Positions 1 through 10,664 of a stretch of DNA of 24,000 nt are shown here, in pieces. Under the pieces are notes generated by a model. That model was not told the origin of the DNA. It worked only from the letters and a program-made list of their open reading frames with translations, and did no database searches. The stretch is taken from assembly GCA_012295275.1 (NCBI GenBank), contig CM022670.1, positions 9,209,006 to 9,233,005 on the forward strand. The letters run 5' to 3'. The stretch's first letter is position 1, and every line of letters begins with the position of its first letter. Position numbers and translations under genes: made by a program. The stretch is from Chrysomallon squamiferum (lineage: Eukaryota; Mollusca; Gastropoda; Neomphalida; Peltospiridae).

Positions 1-26
1 AGAGAGAGAGAGAGAGAGAGAGAGAG
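1..26. repeat. (AG)13 microsatellite at window edge
   Basis: Perfect AG repeat that starts before the window and ends in GGGGA. Confidence 0.95.
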
Positions 27-796
27 GGGATTTTTTTGGAGTAAATTCATGTCTTGTACCTATTTACACGTGTTTCGAATACAAGTGTTGGATATCACGT
101 CTCACTGTAACGTTTATACAGAGAACTACACATAAACTAAACAAAACAACTAGAAACATGAAGAAAAACTCAGAGAGATATAATTATATTAACTTAATTG
201 ATGAAATAGTTCTAATAAACTATTTGAAATGTCAAAGAAAAAGAAAAAGAAAACAAAAGAAAACAAACAATATATACGATTTTACAACTTCATTTTAATT
301 TGATGTTTATTAATGACACTCTTCGTGAGTCACACATAAAACAAAATGAAATAGGAAATTTCACCCATTAAGTCCCATATTTAAAAAAAAAAAATCTATA
401 TCATATATTATGGTGTATCTGTTTTTCATATGCATAAACCAAAATATAGTAATAGCAGAAAAGAAATATATTAAAGAAAAATATTGCAGTGTTATCAGTA
501 ATAATTAAATCAATATATAGTTTGCTAATTCTGAATATGATTTATTACCGGTTAATTTCAGGTTATTAATACTATAAATCAAAAATACATTTTTGCATAA
601 GCACGTGATTACAAAACAACTTTGTTAAAAGATTTCTCCGAAATTTTTCCGTCATTTTTGATGACGATAATTATTTGTTTATTATTCAAGTCAGATGTTA
701 TATTATTTATTGTAATTATTCTGACAGTTTGAATATTCATTGGCCTAGTATCGTCATTATTTTGTTGTTATATCGTCATGATATGTCATGCACAGT
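27..796. other. AT-rich non-coding DNA
   Basis: No open frame, RNA gene or recognisable element was seen here; there is only simple AT-rich sequence with short A runs. Confidence 0.6.
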
Positions 797-866
797 TAAG
801 GCGGCGGAACTATAAAATAAATAAATAAAAAATAAATAAATAAATAAACGCGTAAGCGAGAAATTC

Positions 867-907
<41 letters not shown>
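797..907 (+). repeat. Possible degraded SINE fragment with (AAAT)n and A34 tail
   Basis: TTAAGGCGGCGGAAC (797-810) is followed by (AAAT)n at 813-848, then CGCGTAAGCGAGAAATTCAAATTCT (broken here: CGCGTAAGCGAG + AAATTCAAATTCT) and 34 A at 874-907. From memory, AAGGCGGCG and TTCAAATTC resemble parts of molluscan tRNA-derived SINEs. The match is short and could be coincidence. Confidence 0.25.
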
Positions 908-910
<3 letters not shown>

Positions 911-1922
911 TAAGATTTTATTCTGAATTTGGTCCTAATTGAAAAGAGAAGTTCATTTGGTTGACCGTCGCGAAATTTCTCTTTCATCTGTCATTTTTTT
1001 ATCCCACCCCTTAAATCATATAAATTATATGACATCCTAAAACGGTTAAATTAAGCCTGACTCGAGTTTTCGTAATTAAATAAAACATTTCTTCCTTCTT
1101 CAAATTTCAAGCACATCTTTTTTTTCTTTTTCAGATGTCCCTGCTATAACTGTACTGGCCCGCGGTTTCTACTGATGCGACCAGTGATTGGTTGATAGAG
1201 GAAACCATTTTGAAATAACCTCTGTTTGATCGAAACTTCACTCTTTTTCTTTTCCTGATTATTTATGGACAGGCTATTGTGTAGTTCTATCGCAGTCGAA
1301 TTACTAAAGTCAGAAAATGCCCAGCTGTTGACCATATTTATTATTACAATAGCTTACATATCAGTTAACTGGTCTGTTGTTCATTTTATTATTGAAAGCC
1401 ATTGTTGTTATCTTATTTACATACGTAAGAAGTTTTTAGATAAAATTAACTAAAATTGTAATTAATGAAACACAAATAATTCTGAGATAAGATAATAACT
1501 GATTCAGTTTTCAACAAGTTAATTAAATTGTTTCCACTTGATTCTTGGATATTAAAATTAAAAAAATCAGTTAACAGAAATCTACTATAGTCGTATTTAG
1601 CATTATGACGTCATAACAATTAAATGTCAACGTCGCATAGCAACCTAATTGAACTGTTTTCGTTTCATCGCTGATTTTATTAAAGCTATTTAAAGAAGAT
1701 TACATTTAATGGTTAGTTCAAATAATTTACGTCAGAGTCTTTTAATTCATTTTCAGTGCCATTAACCCTTGAGTTTTTACCACAAAATGTCAGTCATACC
1801 ATATTAAATTTTTATAATTTTTATCTCTACTACTACTACTAGATTAATTAGTTAATTAATTTATTTATTAATAAAATTATATCTATTATATACACATGTA
1901 ACACTATATTCAACATTCCGGA
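908..1922. other. AT-rich non-coding DNA
   Basis: No supported gene was seen. Two short overlapping frames at 1144-1335 (minus) and 1265-1453 (plus) show no recognisable domain or splice context. A perfect CRE-type octamer TGACGTCA lies at 1606-1613. Confidence 0.55.
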
Positions 1923-2008
1923 TTTTTTTTTTTTTTTTTTTTTTTTATTATTATGATTTTTTTTTAACTGTATAATTATATCATTTTATTTATATCGTGT
2001 TTAAACTT

Positions 2009-2061
<53 letters not shown>

Positions 2062-2085
2062 AATAAATAAATAATAAATAACGTA

Positions 2086-2116
<31 letters not shown>

Positions 2117-2130
2117 GTGTATATATATAT
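1923..2130. repeat. Compound simple repeat: T24, (AAT)n, (AAAT)n, (GT)n, (AT)n
   Basis: T24 at 1923-1946, then (AAT)n at 2011-2053, (AAAT)n to about 2075, (GT)n at about 2090-2120 and (AT)5 at 2121-2130. Low-complexity frames on the minus strand here are not coding. Confidence 0.93.
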
Positions 2131-2349
2131 TTTTATAATTTGTACACACAAAATTTTTATACCAGTTTTCAAGAATATAACATCAACATAACTCACAAAT
2201 GTGAATGTGTAACTTTCTTTAATATTAATTAACCGTATTATAACATGGCATTAGTTCTAGTTGGTTTATGTTCATTCACTTTTACTAAAGCACATTAGAA
2301 TATCCAAAGCTTAGGAATTATAGCAGTAAGTCACCAAAATATTAATCGA

Positions 2350-2375
2350 ATATATATATATATGTTGTTGATTTC

Positions 2376-2419
<44 letters not shown>

Positions 2420-2484
2420 GAAATCACTTTTTGTATGTTTTTATTATTATTATTTTTCTTTTATATTATTATTATTATTATTTA
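2350..2484. repeat. (TA)n, T35 and (TTA)n cluster
   Basis: (TA)n at 2350-2362, an uninterrupted run of 35 T at 2378-2412, then interrupted (TTA)n up to about 2484. Confidence 0.93.
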
Positions 2485-2875
2485 TGTGACATTTAGTTAT
2501 TAAAAACACCTTGCGTCAGAAAAGGATTTTAAATATATATAAAACTAAATTAAAGTTTGCTATGGCAGTAATAAAGTGTCAGATGAAAACAGTTCTACTG
2601 CTCTTTTCGGTACTTCGCGGTACTTTGATCAGTTAATAAAGACGGACGATGTGTCTTTTGCACAAACAATAACGTTTTATGTGGAAAATATAAAAATAGA
2701 ATTGTAATCCCTGACTGGAATAGGCAGTAATAAAACACACAGAGGCAACAATAACTAACATATATTTTTAGCTTTGATGTACGCCACATTTAGATACTGA
2801 CAAGAATGAACAGAACGAAAAGAACAGAGAGAAAGCGACAGCGAGAATATGGCTGAACAAATGAATAAACGAATG

Positions 2876-2878
<3 letters not shown>
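2485..2878. other. Non-coding DNA
   Basis: A 64-codon minus-strand frame at 2595-2789 has no recognisable domain and looks like chance. Nothing else is supported. Confidence 0.55.

Positions 2879-2931
<53 letters not shown>
2879..2931. repeat. (GA)26 microsatellite
   Basis: Perfect GA repeat followed by GGGGGGAGGGAG and preceded by imperfect purine-rich sequence from about 2813. It gives spurious Ser-Leu frames on the minus strand. Confidence 0.95.
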
Positions 2932-2936
<5 letters not shown>

Positions 2937-2940
2937 AGGG

Positions 2941-4299
2941 AGACACGTTTCAGTTAAGTTAAATATCACAGATCTAGCAGATAGCGAAATCACAGCTTGG
3001 TAAAAGCTTATAATAAGAACCGCTTGGTCATGCGCAAAACAGTATTTATTTTATTTGTTCTGACACTGGACTGTGTGCCCTAGAGTATTTTAGATTTCTA
3101 AAACAATGATGAAATGCCTGAAATTTATTTTAATCAGTTCTTGTCAATCTACGAATGGAACAAATGAGTGCAACACAAAGGTAACATGTTCCTGTTTTTT
3201 CTTCATAATCCATTTTAAACACAAACTAGTTTACATAAGCCTAAACGATTACAAATGAACTGCATAATTTAACAGTTCTCCACTGCAATGAAAAGTGAAA
3301 TACATTTGCACTGTTATCAACAACATCTGAATGCAAGAGAATTTAAATACTTTGCTCCGTACGATTTACTTATTACTCTGTTATTATTAACTCGCATAAC
3401 CTTACTAATAAGTATATTAACAACTGACTTCAGTGTACACTGAATTTTATTAAATTAAACAAAAAAAAAACTGTACAGGTAAGTCATAGAGTTTTAATTT
3501 AGGGCACAATTCGTCAAACGGTCAATCTTCCTTAATGCTGGTTTTGGTTATTTGTCTCTCCTGCCTCTACTACAAAACAGATATATTAGAAGGCTGTTGA
3601 ACGTTTCTTACTTTCTGTGGGAAGGTGTACATAAAAGAACTGTTGGTGCTAATCGTAAACATTATTTACATATATAAAATTCACTTTTGACTCTTTTAGG
3701 TTATCATCTTTCAGGAGAATATTCTGTTTAAAAAACTAAAACTCTAAAACTATTATAATAATTATTTAATACACAATGTCGTTATTATTGTCTATGTAAA
3801 ACATGGGTTTATCAGTAATAAACCTGAAATCTGTGTATCACTGGAAACATAGTAGCAGTTTGTTACAAGTGAATTTGCAGAATAAGAAGAATCAGCTTTT
3901 GATATAAATACTAAAATGACCATAATAATATATTACAAAACTTTAGAGAATTCTGATTCAATTATCTGTTTAAAATGCATCAACTTGAATTTTATATCAA
4001 CATATCACAAAATCATTGACATATTATATGTATCAAAATATTCCCAAATAGCTACGAAATATTCTTTGCTTCTAACGTCATGGTAGCGTGTTATCTGTCA
4101 TTATATATATATATATATTATAGTCTGTATTCACAAGTATGACGTCACATCGTTTTAATATATGTTTGAGTGTATATAGTTACATGAAATTGTTAATCCT
4201 GCTTCTTCAAAAACGATTTCCCCAAGAAACTAAAGAATTATAATTAATCTGAAAGACTGTTTCTAACTGATATTTAAATATCCATTAAAAACTGCAAGA
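2941..4299. other. AT-rich non-coding DNA
   Basis: No gene was recognised. Notable small items are a consensus donor CAG|GTAAGT on the plus strand with GT at 3479-3480, a (TA)n at about 4103-4119 and a TGACGTCA octamer at 4140-4147. Confidence 0.55.
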
Positions 4300-4712
4300 C
4301 TGTGATCTGAAAGGATTTGATAACTAATATAACACTACGTTTCTGATAAGATACTGGTTAATAATTGGATCTGATTAAAAATTCTAACGTCATGTATTTA
4401 ATAAATAGTGTAACACTATTTATCTGATAAAATACTCTATTAATGTGATATGATTAAAATGTAACGTGGTGTACTTAATAAATACTGTACCCTACCTCGA
4501 TGGATTAAATAAACTGCAACACTAACGAAAAATTTGATTGTAACATTACGGATCTGATATATACTGTAACGCTGTATACTTTACAAACGCTGTAATGCTA
4601 AACATCTGATAAAATACTGTAACACAAACATAGGATTAAATACTGGAATAACGTGATCCGATTAAAAAGTGTGACGTCACGGATTTGATAAATACTGGAT
4701 AAATACCGAAAC
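4300..4712. repeat. Degenerate minisatellite, ~26-bp unit, about 14 copies (array 1)
   Basis: A core of the form GATCTGATAAATACTG followed by TAACACTAC recurs in diverged form. By eye, core starts fall near 4343, 4368, 4393, 4421, 4446, 4471, 4499, 4529, 4550, 4573, 4602, 4631, 4654 and 4681, with spacings of 21-30 bp. Individual units differ by many substitutions and small indels, so the array is old. One copy contains the palindrome TGACGTCA at 4672-4679. Confidence 0.72.
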
Positions 4713-4816
4713 AGCATCGATCCATGAATCAAGCTTTATTTTTTCAAATAAAAAATTTATTAGCGATTCACTTGACGATATCAAGTTTCTCGTTAATTTG
4801 TTTTCTGAAATAATCG

Positions 4817-4838
4817 AATAAATAAATAAATAATAATA

Positions 4839-4871
<33 letters not shown>

Positions 4872-5013
4872 ATCTATTAAATTAATAAAGAAAACAGATT
4901 CATTTCTGCCATTATTTTATAATTAAGAAGCGTTAAGAAAAACAAATCTAATCTACAACCGTTCTAGGAAGTTTAGTCCGGCTTTTTTTTTTTTTTTTTT
5001 TTTTTTTTATTTT

Positions 5014-5048
<35 letters not shown>

Positions 5049-5100
5049 TTATTTATTTATTTTTGTTGTTGTTGTTTGTTGTTGTTTTTAAAATAATAAT
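4817..5100. repeat. Inverted pair: (AAAT)n-A31 ... T26-(TTTA)n, then (GTT)n
   Basis: (AAAT)n at about 4817-4832 runs into A31 at 4840-4870. After a 112-bp spacer, T26 at 4983-5008 is followed by (TTTA)n to about 5060 and (GTT)n to about 5087. The two arms are complementary over 40 bp or more and could fold into a stem with the spacer as loop. Confidence 0.9.
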
Positions 5101-5308
5101 ACTTAAAAGAAAGAAAATGAGTACTTAAAAAAAAGAGTATGAGTCATTCGATGACCGTTAAAAAAACAAATAACTGGTACCATAGTATAAAAAAAAAATT
5201 CTAATTTTCTACTGTTAAAACCTTTATGAAAAACCTTATAATATTATAAAAGGGAATCGTTGCAATATGACACCCACTGACTACTGTTTAAACTGATTAC
5301 AGAATGAT

Positions 5309-5320
5309 CGTATTACCTAT
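5309..5320 (-). other. 5' splice site of exon B (phase 1)
   Basis: On the minus strand the sequence reads ATAG|GTAATA, with the last exonic base at 5317 and GT at 5316-5315. It cuts at the homologous place and in the same phase as the donor of exon A, in each case splitting a glycine-type G|GT codon. Match to consensus is moderate. Confidence 0.72.
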
Positions 5321-5749
5321 GGCAAATTTAGGCGCGAACTGACCATTCCTTATCACGCATTCCAAGCCAGTAGCAGAATTCATGCACGCCCTGACGCACA
5401 GAACACATTCCAGTGACATCACCGCGTTTAAGAAACTGCTACGACATTTCAGATTGCACTCTATGCATTCAAAGAGAAGCTCCAGGCCATGATGTCCTAT
5501 AAACTCCTCGGTCCATCGCTTATCTCCTGATCTCAGTTTCTTTCTGAGTTGACACAGATTTCTCAGTGAAGGATTCCTTAGAAACGTCATGCAAGAGCTG
5601 GACAGGAAACACTCGAAGGCAACATCGGCCATTTTGCTGAAAGATTTTGAAGCAAGGCCAACGTGTGCGTCTTCGGTCTTTGAGTCAGTACCGGATCTGA
5701 CGTCACTAGAACTGAAAGTCCGTCTGCGACTCGACTGGCGAAGGAACAT
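5317..5749 (-). CDS. INF2-like formin, paralogous first coding exon (exon B): short N-terminus plus diverged DID/FH3 start
   Basis: This is a second exon of the same type as the one near 15 kb. Residues 1-40 are Ser/Arg-rich with no long extension. Residues about 43-144 align with the DID segment of exon A at roughly 30% identity by eye, with two one-residue gaps. Shared anchors are W79, GLELL (88-92), LECV (113-116), CV at 118-119, MNS (123-125) and GLEC (128-131). The ATG at 5749 has G at -3 and is preceded by an in-frame TAA at 5759-5761, so it is the first Met of its frame. Coding ends at an ATAG|GTAATA donor after I144 plus one base: phase 1, at the homologous point to exon A. It is unusually cysteine-rich (ECIECNLKC, ECVLCVRAC). 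No downstream formin exons are visible. It may be an alternative first exon, a separate formin gene, or a decaying copy; the intact frame and donor favour function. Confidence 0.75.
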
Positions 5750-5758
5750 TTCAAATAC

Positions 5759-5900
5759 TTAGATATTTAATTCACTCTTGTCTTGGCGCTAGTTATTACA
5801 CTATAATTGGATCTCTGTGCCTAGAACTGTTACGGCTCTTCAAAAGGAGATACACGTTAAACCAATACCAACAATGTAAAATCCTTAGAGCATTCCAACG
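5759..5900 (-). promoter_or_regulatory. Possible 5' UTR or leader of exon B
   Basis: The 140 bases upstream of exon B's ATG contain the in-frame stop at 5759-5761 and no other formin-like reading. A pyrimidine-rich stretch ending in TTTTGAAG (AG at 5839-5838, minus strand) could be an acceptor giving a 5' UTR of about 90 bases. Alternatively transcription starts here directly. No TATA or initiator is convincing. Confidence 0.2.
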
Positions 5901-6470
5901 TCATCAAAAAGTCTTATTCCGTCTCAGTGACATATCCAATATATACCGTGTCATCATCCATTTAGATCCTTACACGTTTAATATTTTAAATTAATTTCAT
6001 ATCCCATGAATATTATTATTATTTTTCTTTATGAAAAAAAAATCCGATATTTAATTCCACGTTTTAAAAATTCATATTTTAAACTTTCCCTTTGCAGCTG
6101 CGCAGATGTTTACGTATCCGACATACAGACCATTAAGGGTGGGTCTTGTGGTGGCGTGGACAAATTAAACGTTGTTCGGGTTTCGGATAAAGTGAGACAA
6201 TGTATACAGTTTTTATATCCTGTGTCGTTTGCTCATATGTCACGGTTCACTTCGCTGATAAAGGAAAACTGTGTTACGGTTATGACAAGTCACGTGATTG
6301 ACGTGAAGTGATTTATTTGATTAAAAAATGTCTTTTCTTTCATATTACAATGAATATTTGATCTATTTATTTTTATTATCGTTGCTGTTGTTGTAACTGC
6401 ATCATTATCTTTCTTAAGAATAAGTAGCTAATTAAACTGTATTTATGAGAAATATCCACCACCGACCTTC
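5761..6470. other. Non-coding DNA upstream of exon B
   Basis: A 101-codon plus-strand frame at 6006-6311 includes a pyrimidine tract with CTTTGCAG near 6084-6097, but its translation matches nothing I know. No other feature is supported. Confidence 0.5.
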
Positions 6471-6474
6471 AAAA

Positions 6475-6512
6475 AGAGAGAGAGAGAAAGTAAGAAGCAA
6501 AAACATATCTCA

Positions 6513-6564
<52 letters not shown>

Positions 6565-6610
6565 CGTACACACATATAAACTTATACACACACAGAGAAA
6601 CACACACAAA
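6475..6610. repeat. Compound (GA)n-(CT)n-(CA)n microsatellite
   Basis: (GA)n at 6475-6488, (CT)n at 6511-6527, (CA)n at 6527-6560 and then interrupted CA-rich sequence to about 6610. The GA and CT blocks are mutually complementary and only about 25 bp apart. Confidence 0.92.
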
Positions 6611-7147
6611 CATACAAATACATATCTGGATGGAAAATCTGACTGTCATTTAAGCCAGTCCTCACCGTGCTAAACAGTGAAGCTATATTTATATTCACAC
6701 GTCATTTTAGCAGATGGATATCGGTGCCTTCTGCATACTAAACGATATTTCGAATGCGATATTCATCTTTTAATAAACAGTACGCGCGACAATTGAAAAA
6801 CGAAAAGACTGCTGATGATGTTCTGAAACTGCTGTTTGAATACATATGGTGATGAGGGTCCAGCTAATGTGTCACTGATAGCGATCGTTTTCCCTGTGAG
6901 TCACAAAGTGATTTGAAACGCCACACAGAAACGACTGTGTAGTGTGTTAATTTGCATTTTTGTATCTACGTTAGAATGGATGTATTACAACACCCATATA
7001 GGTAGGCATATGAGAACGTATCGTTTCGTGTTATTTATGGAGGTATAAATAAAATGAATGGAATGGATGCGTGAATTGCGATGTTTGCGCGTTTTTATGC
7101 ATCTCTTACTAATTGTTTTTGGTTTGCTTAATACAGATAAAAATATG
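6611..7147. other. Non-coding DNA
   Basis: Unique-looking AT-rich sequence. No frame with recognisable content was seen on either strand. Confidence 0.55.
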
Positions 7148-7225
7148 ATTGTGTATGTGTGTGTGTTTATGTGTTTGTGTATATGTGTATGAATATTACA
7201 CACATACATACATATACATAGGGCA
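7148..7225. repeat. (GT)n / (AC)n inverted dinucleotide repeat
   Basis: An interrupted TGTGTATGTGTGTGTG block is followed about 35 bp later by ACACACATACATACATATAC, so the two can pair. Flanked downstream by T19 at 7289-7307. Confidence 0.8.
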
Positions 7226-7288
7226 CACACCAAATCTCTTTTTTCATACTTTTAGTATCATTTCTCATTTCATTTTTGTTTCTTTCAC

Positions 7289-7307
7289 TTTTTTTTTTTT
7301 TTTTTTT
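7289..7307. repeat. T19 homopolymer
   Basis: Uninterrupted run of T. Confidence 0.93.
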
Positions 7308-7595
7308 GATTTATATATAAACAATATATGACATAATGGCTAACCCTTGTCAACTTTGTTCTTATTGAATATTTATATATACATATTTTCTTATTTAAAT
7401 TTAATAATTCTATTCATACCTCACTTTGAAGTGGGAATACCAGTGCGAAATAATGTAAACATGTATGCACATTATGATGGATTGACTTACGTTATGCAAA
7501 AGATTCTCTTGCGTAGCGTCACTTAAAACTATGTTCAGAAAGAACAAAGCTGACAACTGTGTAGTGTACTGACGCTAGACGTTATGTCATGTATT

Positions 7596-7655
7596 GTTTA
7601 TTTATTTATTTATTTATTTATTCTTTTATTTATTTATTTATCTATTTATTTTTCT
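7596..7655. repeat. (TTTA)n microsatellite
   Basis: Interrupted TTTA tetranucleotide repeat; the plus-strand frame through it (7589-7894) is low-complexity at its start and otherwise unrecognisable. Confidence 0.9.
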
Positions 7656-8485
7656 TTCTTTTATATAAATTAACCAGCTTTCAGCACTTGTTACTATGCC
7701 ATGGATCTAAGATTTCAGAAAAGAAACAGAGGAATGTAATCATTACGATTGCTACAACATTCGAGTGGAAATGTGTGTCACAGAGAAATAAATATATTAT
7801 ACTGCTAAACAAAAAACAAAAGGACAATCGCGTGATGATCAGTATTCTCCATAATTCACGTAATAATAAAATAACATTTTTTAATGGATTTTAATCCTCA
7901 AATCGTATATTTGTGTTTATGACTGTCATTAAGTTTTAATGACATTCGTTTGCCTATGTTTACACATTCATGGATATTTAAATATTCATTGATTCAGTGT
8001 ACCATCGTGACAAACGCCGTATCACGCTATTTTAGAATTATTGTCGGCGAAGGCTGTTTCCTAAATGCTGACTGGTAGAAGAGGCCAAAAGCTTCCGAAA
8101 TAAAAGGCGATAAATGGTCTTAATATATTATAGTTCTTTACAGGTAAAATCAGAACTAATTTTAAATCAGTCTAAGTTTACTGTAACAACAACACACAAT
8201 CTACTGGAATGTTATAAGCTCAGTGAAGAGAACGTTGGTTTGACACGCTATGTGACACAAGATCAAATCTCCTTTAGCTGAGCTAGCTGTGTTATTAAAT
8301 TTATGAACTTTCCATGCCATAGTGTTAGATTTACTAAAAGAAATCTTGTTGCTAATCGGTTAGTTATTCCAATGGATAGCGGAGACAGGTCTCCCTTTTT
8401 TTCATATCATCATTAAATCAGAAGTATATGATTGAGATTTAATAAGTTAAAATTGCACTTTGATTTATTTTTAAATATACGTTCA

Positions 8486-8486
<1 letters not shown>
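7656..8486. other. Non-coding DNA
   Basis: No gene, RNA or element recognised. A slightly CpG-richer 60 bp lies near 8040-8100. Confidence 0.5.
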
Positions 8487-8522
<36 letters not shown>

Positions 8523-8690
8523 TATAACCAAAAAATGCATTCCTGATCTAAATTTTCGCTTATTTTCCTGGGTGTTTATTTTTTGTATGTGTGTTCATTT
8601 TATTTATTTTTAATTTTTTTTATTATTTTTTTTTTTTATTTTTTTTTTTACTTTTTATTTATTTATTTAATTTAATTTAAAATTTTTTTT
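8487..8690. repeat. (ATT)n and T-rich low-complexity DNA
   Basis: (ATT)n at 8487-8523 and, from about 8578, more than 100 bp of T and TTTA runs leading directly into the dispersed repeat at 8691. Part of it may be the tail of that repeat. Confidence 0.85.
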
Positions 8691-8793
8691 TTTCTCGTTG
8701 AAATGACAACTTATCGTTGTCAAATTCTGACAACTGCAGGTGCAAATGTCTCCTCACAATTGAACTTCTGATCTACTGCAGAGCGTAATACGA
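8691..8793 (-). repeat. Dispersed repeat, copy 1 (retroposon-like 3' end)
   Basis: About 100 bp share roughly 80% identity by eye with 9495-9587, apart from a deletion of about 12 bp in the latter. Both copies are preceded on the plus strand by T/TTTA-rich DNA, so on the minus strand each looks like a retroposon body ending in an A-rich tail. Next to the tail is a hairpin GTTGTCA-loop-TGACAAC. A minus-strand AAGTTCAATTG resembles a Pol III B box, which hints at a tRNA-derived SINE, but I found no clear A box. Confidence 0.6.
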
Positions 8794-9135
8794 CATAAAA
8801 GTGCGTCGTAATAACGACGGACATTTACATGCATTAATAGGTTCCTATTCAGATCGATTTTTGTGAATTTAATGGAAGCAAGTATGAACACATGTAATTT
8901 TTTTATTTCGTGCTTATTTTGTTGCTTGTTCGATTAATTGTGGCCGGCTACAGCACTGGCCTAGGCTTGCAATACAAATACAAGAAAGTAAAATCGATCA
9001 CAAATAAAACAAATCATAATCCAGATCGTTATAACATGCTCCTTGTAAAACTGCAGAATACTGTGGCAACGGCTAAAATATCAAATGTTCGTTTCGACAA
9101 TAGTTATAAAACGAAAATAAATGTCGTTTGATCTG

Positions 9136-9269
9136 AAAAAAGAAAAAAAAAAAAAAAAGTAGATAGAAAGAAAGAAAAAGAAAAGAAAACAACAAACGAA
9201 AAAAGAAAGATGAAAACTGGAAAAGAATGAATTTATATATATATAGATAGATAGATAGACAGATAAATC

Positions 9270-9336
<67 letters not shown>
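9136..9336. repeat. Purine-rich A/GAAA tract followed by (GATA)n
   Basis: An A/G-only-like stretch at about 9136-9225 is followed by (GATA)n with a few variants at about 9241-9336. Minus-strand frames of Ile-Tyr-Leu-Ser repeats over it are translation artefacts of the satellite. Confidence 0.93.
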
Positions 9337-9494
9337 TCTGATATAAAACGAAATGTTAACCTCGATGGAAAATAAAGATGTCTTATCCCACAAAAATATA
9401 AACGAAATGCATAATCAATACATCTATAAGATTTGCCATCCATGAACAGTACGTTAATAAGGTGCTTATTTATTTATTTATTTTTATTGTTTTT

Positions 9495-9587
9495 CTTCTC
9501 GTTGAAAAGAAAACTTATCGTTGTCAAATTTTGACAAATCTCTCCTTCATGATTGAATTTCTGACCTGCGGTAGAGCTTAATACAAT
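9495..9587 (-). repeat. Dispersed repeat, copy 2 (retroposon-like 3' end)
   Basis: This is the partner of the repeat at 8691-8793, in the same orientation. Shared words include CTCGTTGAAA, ACTTATCGTTGTCAAATT, TGACAA, GATTGAATTTCTGA-like and AGAGC.TAATAC. The hairpin is partly preserved (TTGTCAAA/TTTTGACAA). It is preceded by TTATTTATTTATTTTTATTG, the likely degraded tail. Confidence 0.6.
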
Positions 9588-9599
9588 TAGATATACGAA

Positions 9600-9689
9600 T
9601 GTTTTTTTTTAATTAATTAATTAATTTTGTTTTTGTTTTTGATTTAAACCAAAATTTTATTTATTTATTTATCTTAAAAAAGCTTCCTT

Positions 9690-9723
<34 letters not shown>

Positions 9724-9786
9724 AGTAAATAACCGATTACTTTGAAGTTTATTTATTTATTCGTTTATCATCATCATCATCATCAT
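9600..9786. repeat. (AATT)n, A28 and (CAT)n simple repeats
   Basis: (AATT)n at about 9610-9627, A28 at 9693-9720 and (CAT)6 at 9768-9786, separated by TTTA-rich DNA. Confidence 0.9.
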
Positions 9787-9980
9787 AATTATTATTATGT
9801 TTTATTGCCTTTCATTTTTTTATTTTCTTCATTTAATCGATAGCGTTACATTTTTTATTAAATTCCTCCTATTACGGGAGCATCAAAGCCGGAATGAGAA
9901 CCGCATGGTACCGACTGTATCATTGTCATTATTGCTGTTACTGTTCTTTCTTTTTCTGACTCTATCATTTATCACGATTT

Positions 9981-10004
9981 TTTATTTTATTTTATTTATT
10001 TATT

Positions 10005-10081
<77 letters not shown>
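9981..10081. repeat. Very long T tract (T42-A-T32) with TTTA lead-in
   Basis: TTTTA/TTTA repeats lead into T42 (10007-10048), a single A and T32 (10050-10081). It is the longest homopolymer in the window; assembly length here is unreliable. Confidence 0.95.
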
Positions 10082-10082
<1 letters not shown>

Positions 10083-10231
10083 TGAATCATAAAGGAATGA
10101 ACAGCATAAAATAGTGTGACGTTAACGATTCAATACCGAGTTGATGTCTGTCAACAGACAAAATGTAACATTCATCTACGTCAAATCTGACTTCAAAAAG
10201 ATTCCTAAGCGATCATTTTTGGACGGTTAAG

Positions 10232-10232
<1 letters not shown>

Positions 10233-10295
<63 letters not shown>
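10233..10295. repeat. (ATT)21 microsatellite
   Basis: Perfect ATT repeat of 63 bp. Confidence 0.95.
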
Positions 10296-10296
<1 letters not shown>

Positions 10297-10491
10297 GTTA
10301 CAGTCATGTATGATATAAATAAACATTAGTAACATCGAGATTAAACGTACATGTTTGACTGTTAGACTCCTCAATGAAATACTGTGAGAATTAAACATTG
10401 CTCTTTATTTATCTGCCTGTCTACCTATAAAACGACCTACCTTTCTACATACATACCTATCGAATTATCTACGTATCTAGATTGTATCTAG

Positions 10492-10493
<2 letters not shown>

Positions 10494-10527
<34 letters not shown>

Positions 10528-10546
10528 ACTCACTCTCTCTCTCTCT
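10494..10546. repeat. (CT)n with central (CACT)n
   Basis: CT repeat interrupted by CACTCACTCACT in the middle. Confidence 0.94.
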
Positions 10547-10664
10547 ATGATTATTATTTTTATTATTATTTTTATTATTACTGAATTCTAGCCTCTGCTG
10601 TATTTCAGTTTTGTCTGTTTTCCTCTCAAACGATAATGAAAACCGACATGTTTCTTCATTATGC

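Noticed and set aside
6006-6311. 101-codon plus-strand frame with an acceptor-like CTTTGCAG inside
   Set aside because: No recognisable domain, A/T-rich start, and no donor or partner exon; a chance frame is more likely.
8910-9131. 73-codon plus-strand frame between the two dispersed repeat copies
   Set aside because: No family resemblance and unremarkable composition; within expectation for this much sequence.
9073-9443. Minus-strand frames of 106 and 120 codons with Ile-Tyr-Leu-Ser repeats
   Set aside because: Satellite translation of (GATA)n plus poly-Phe from an A-rich tract; not a protein.
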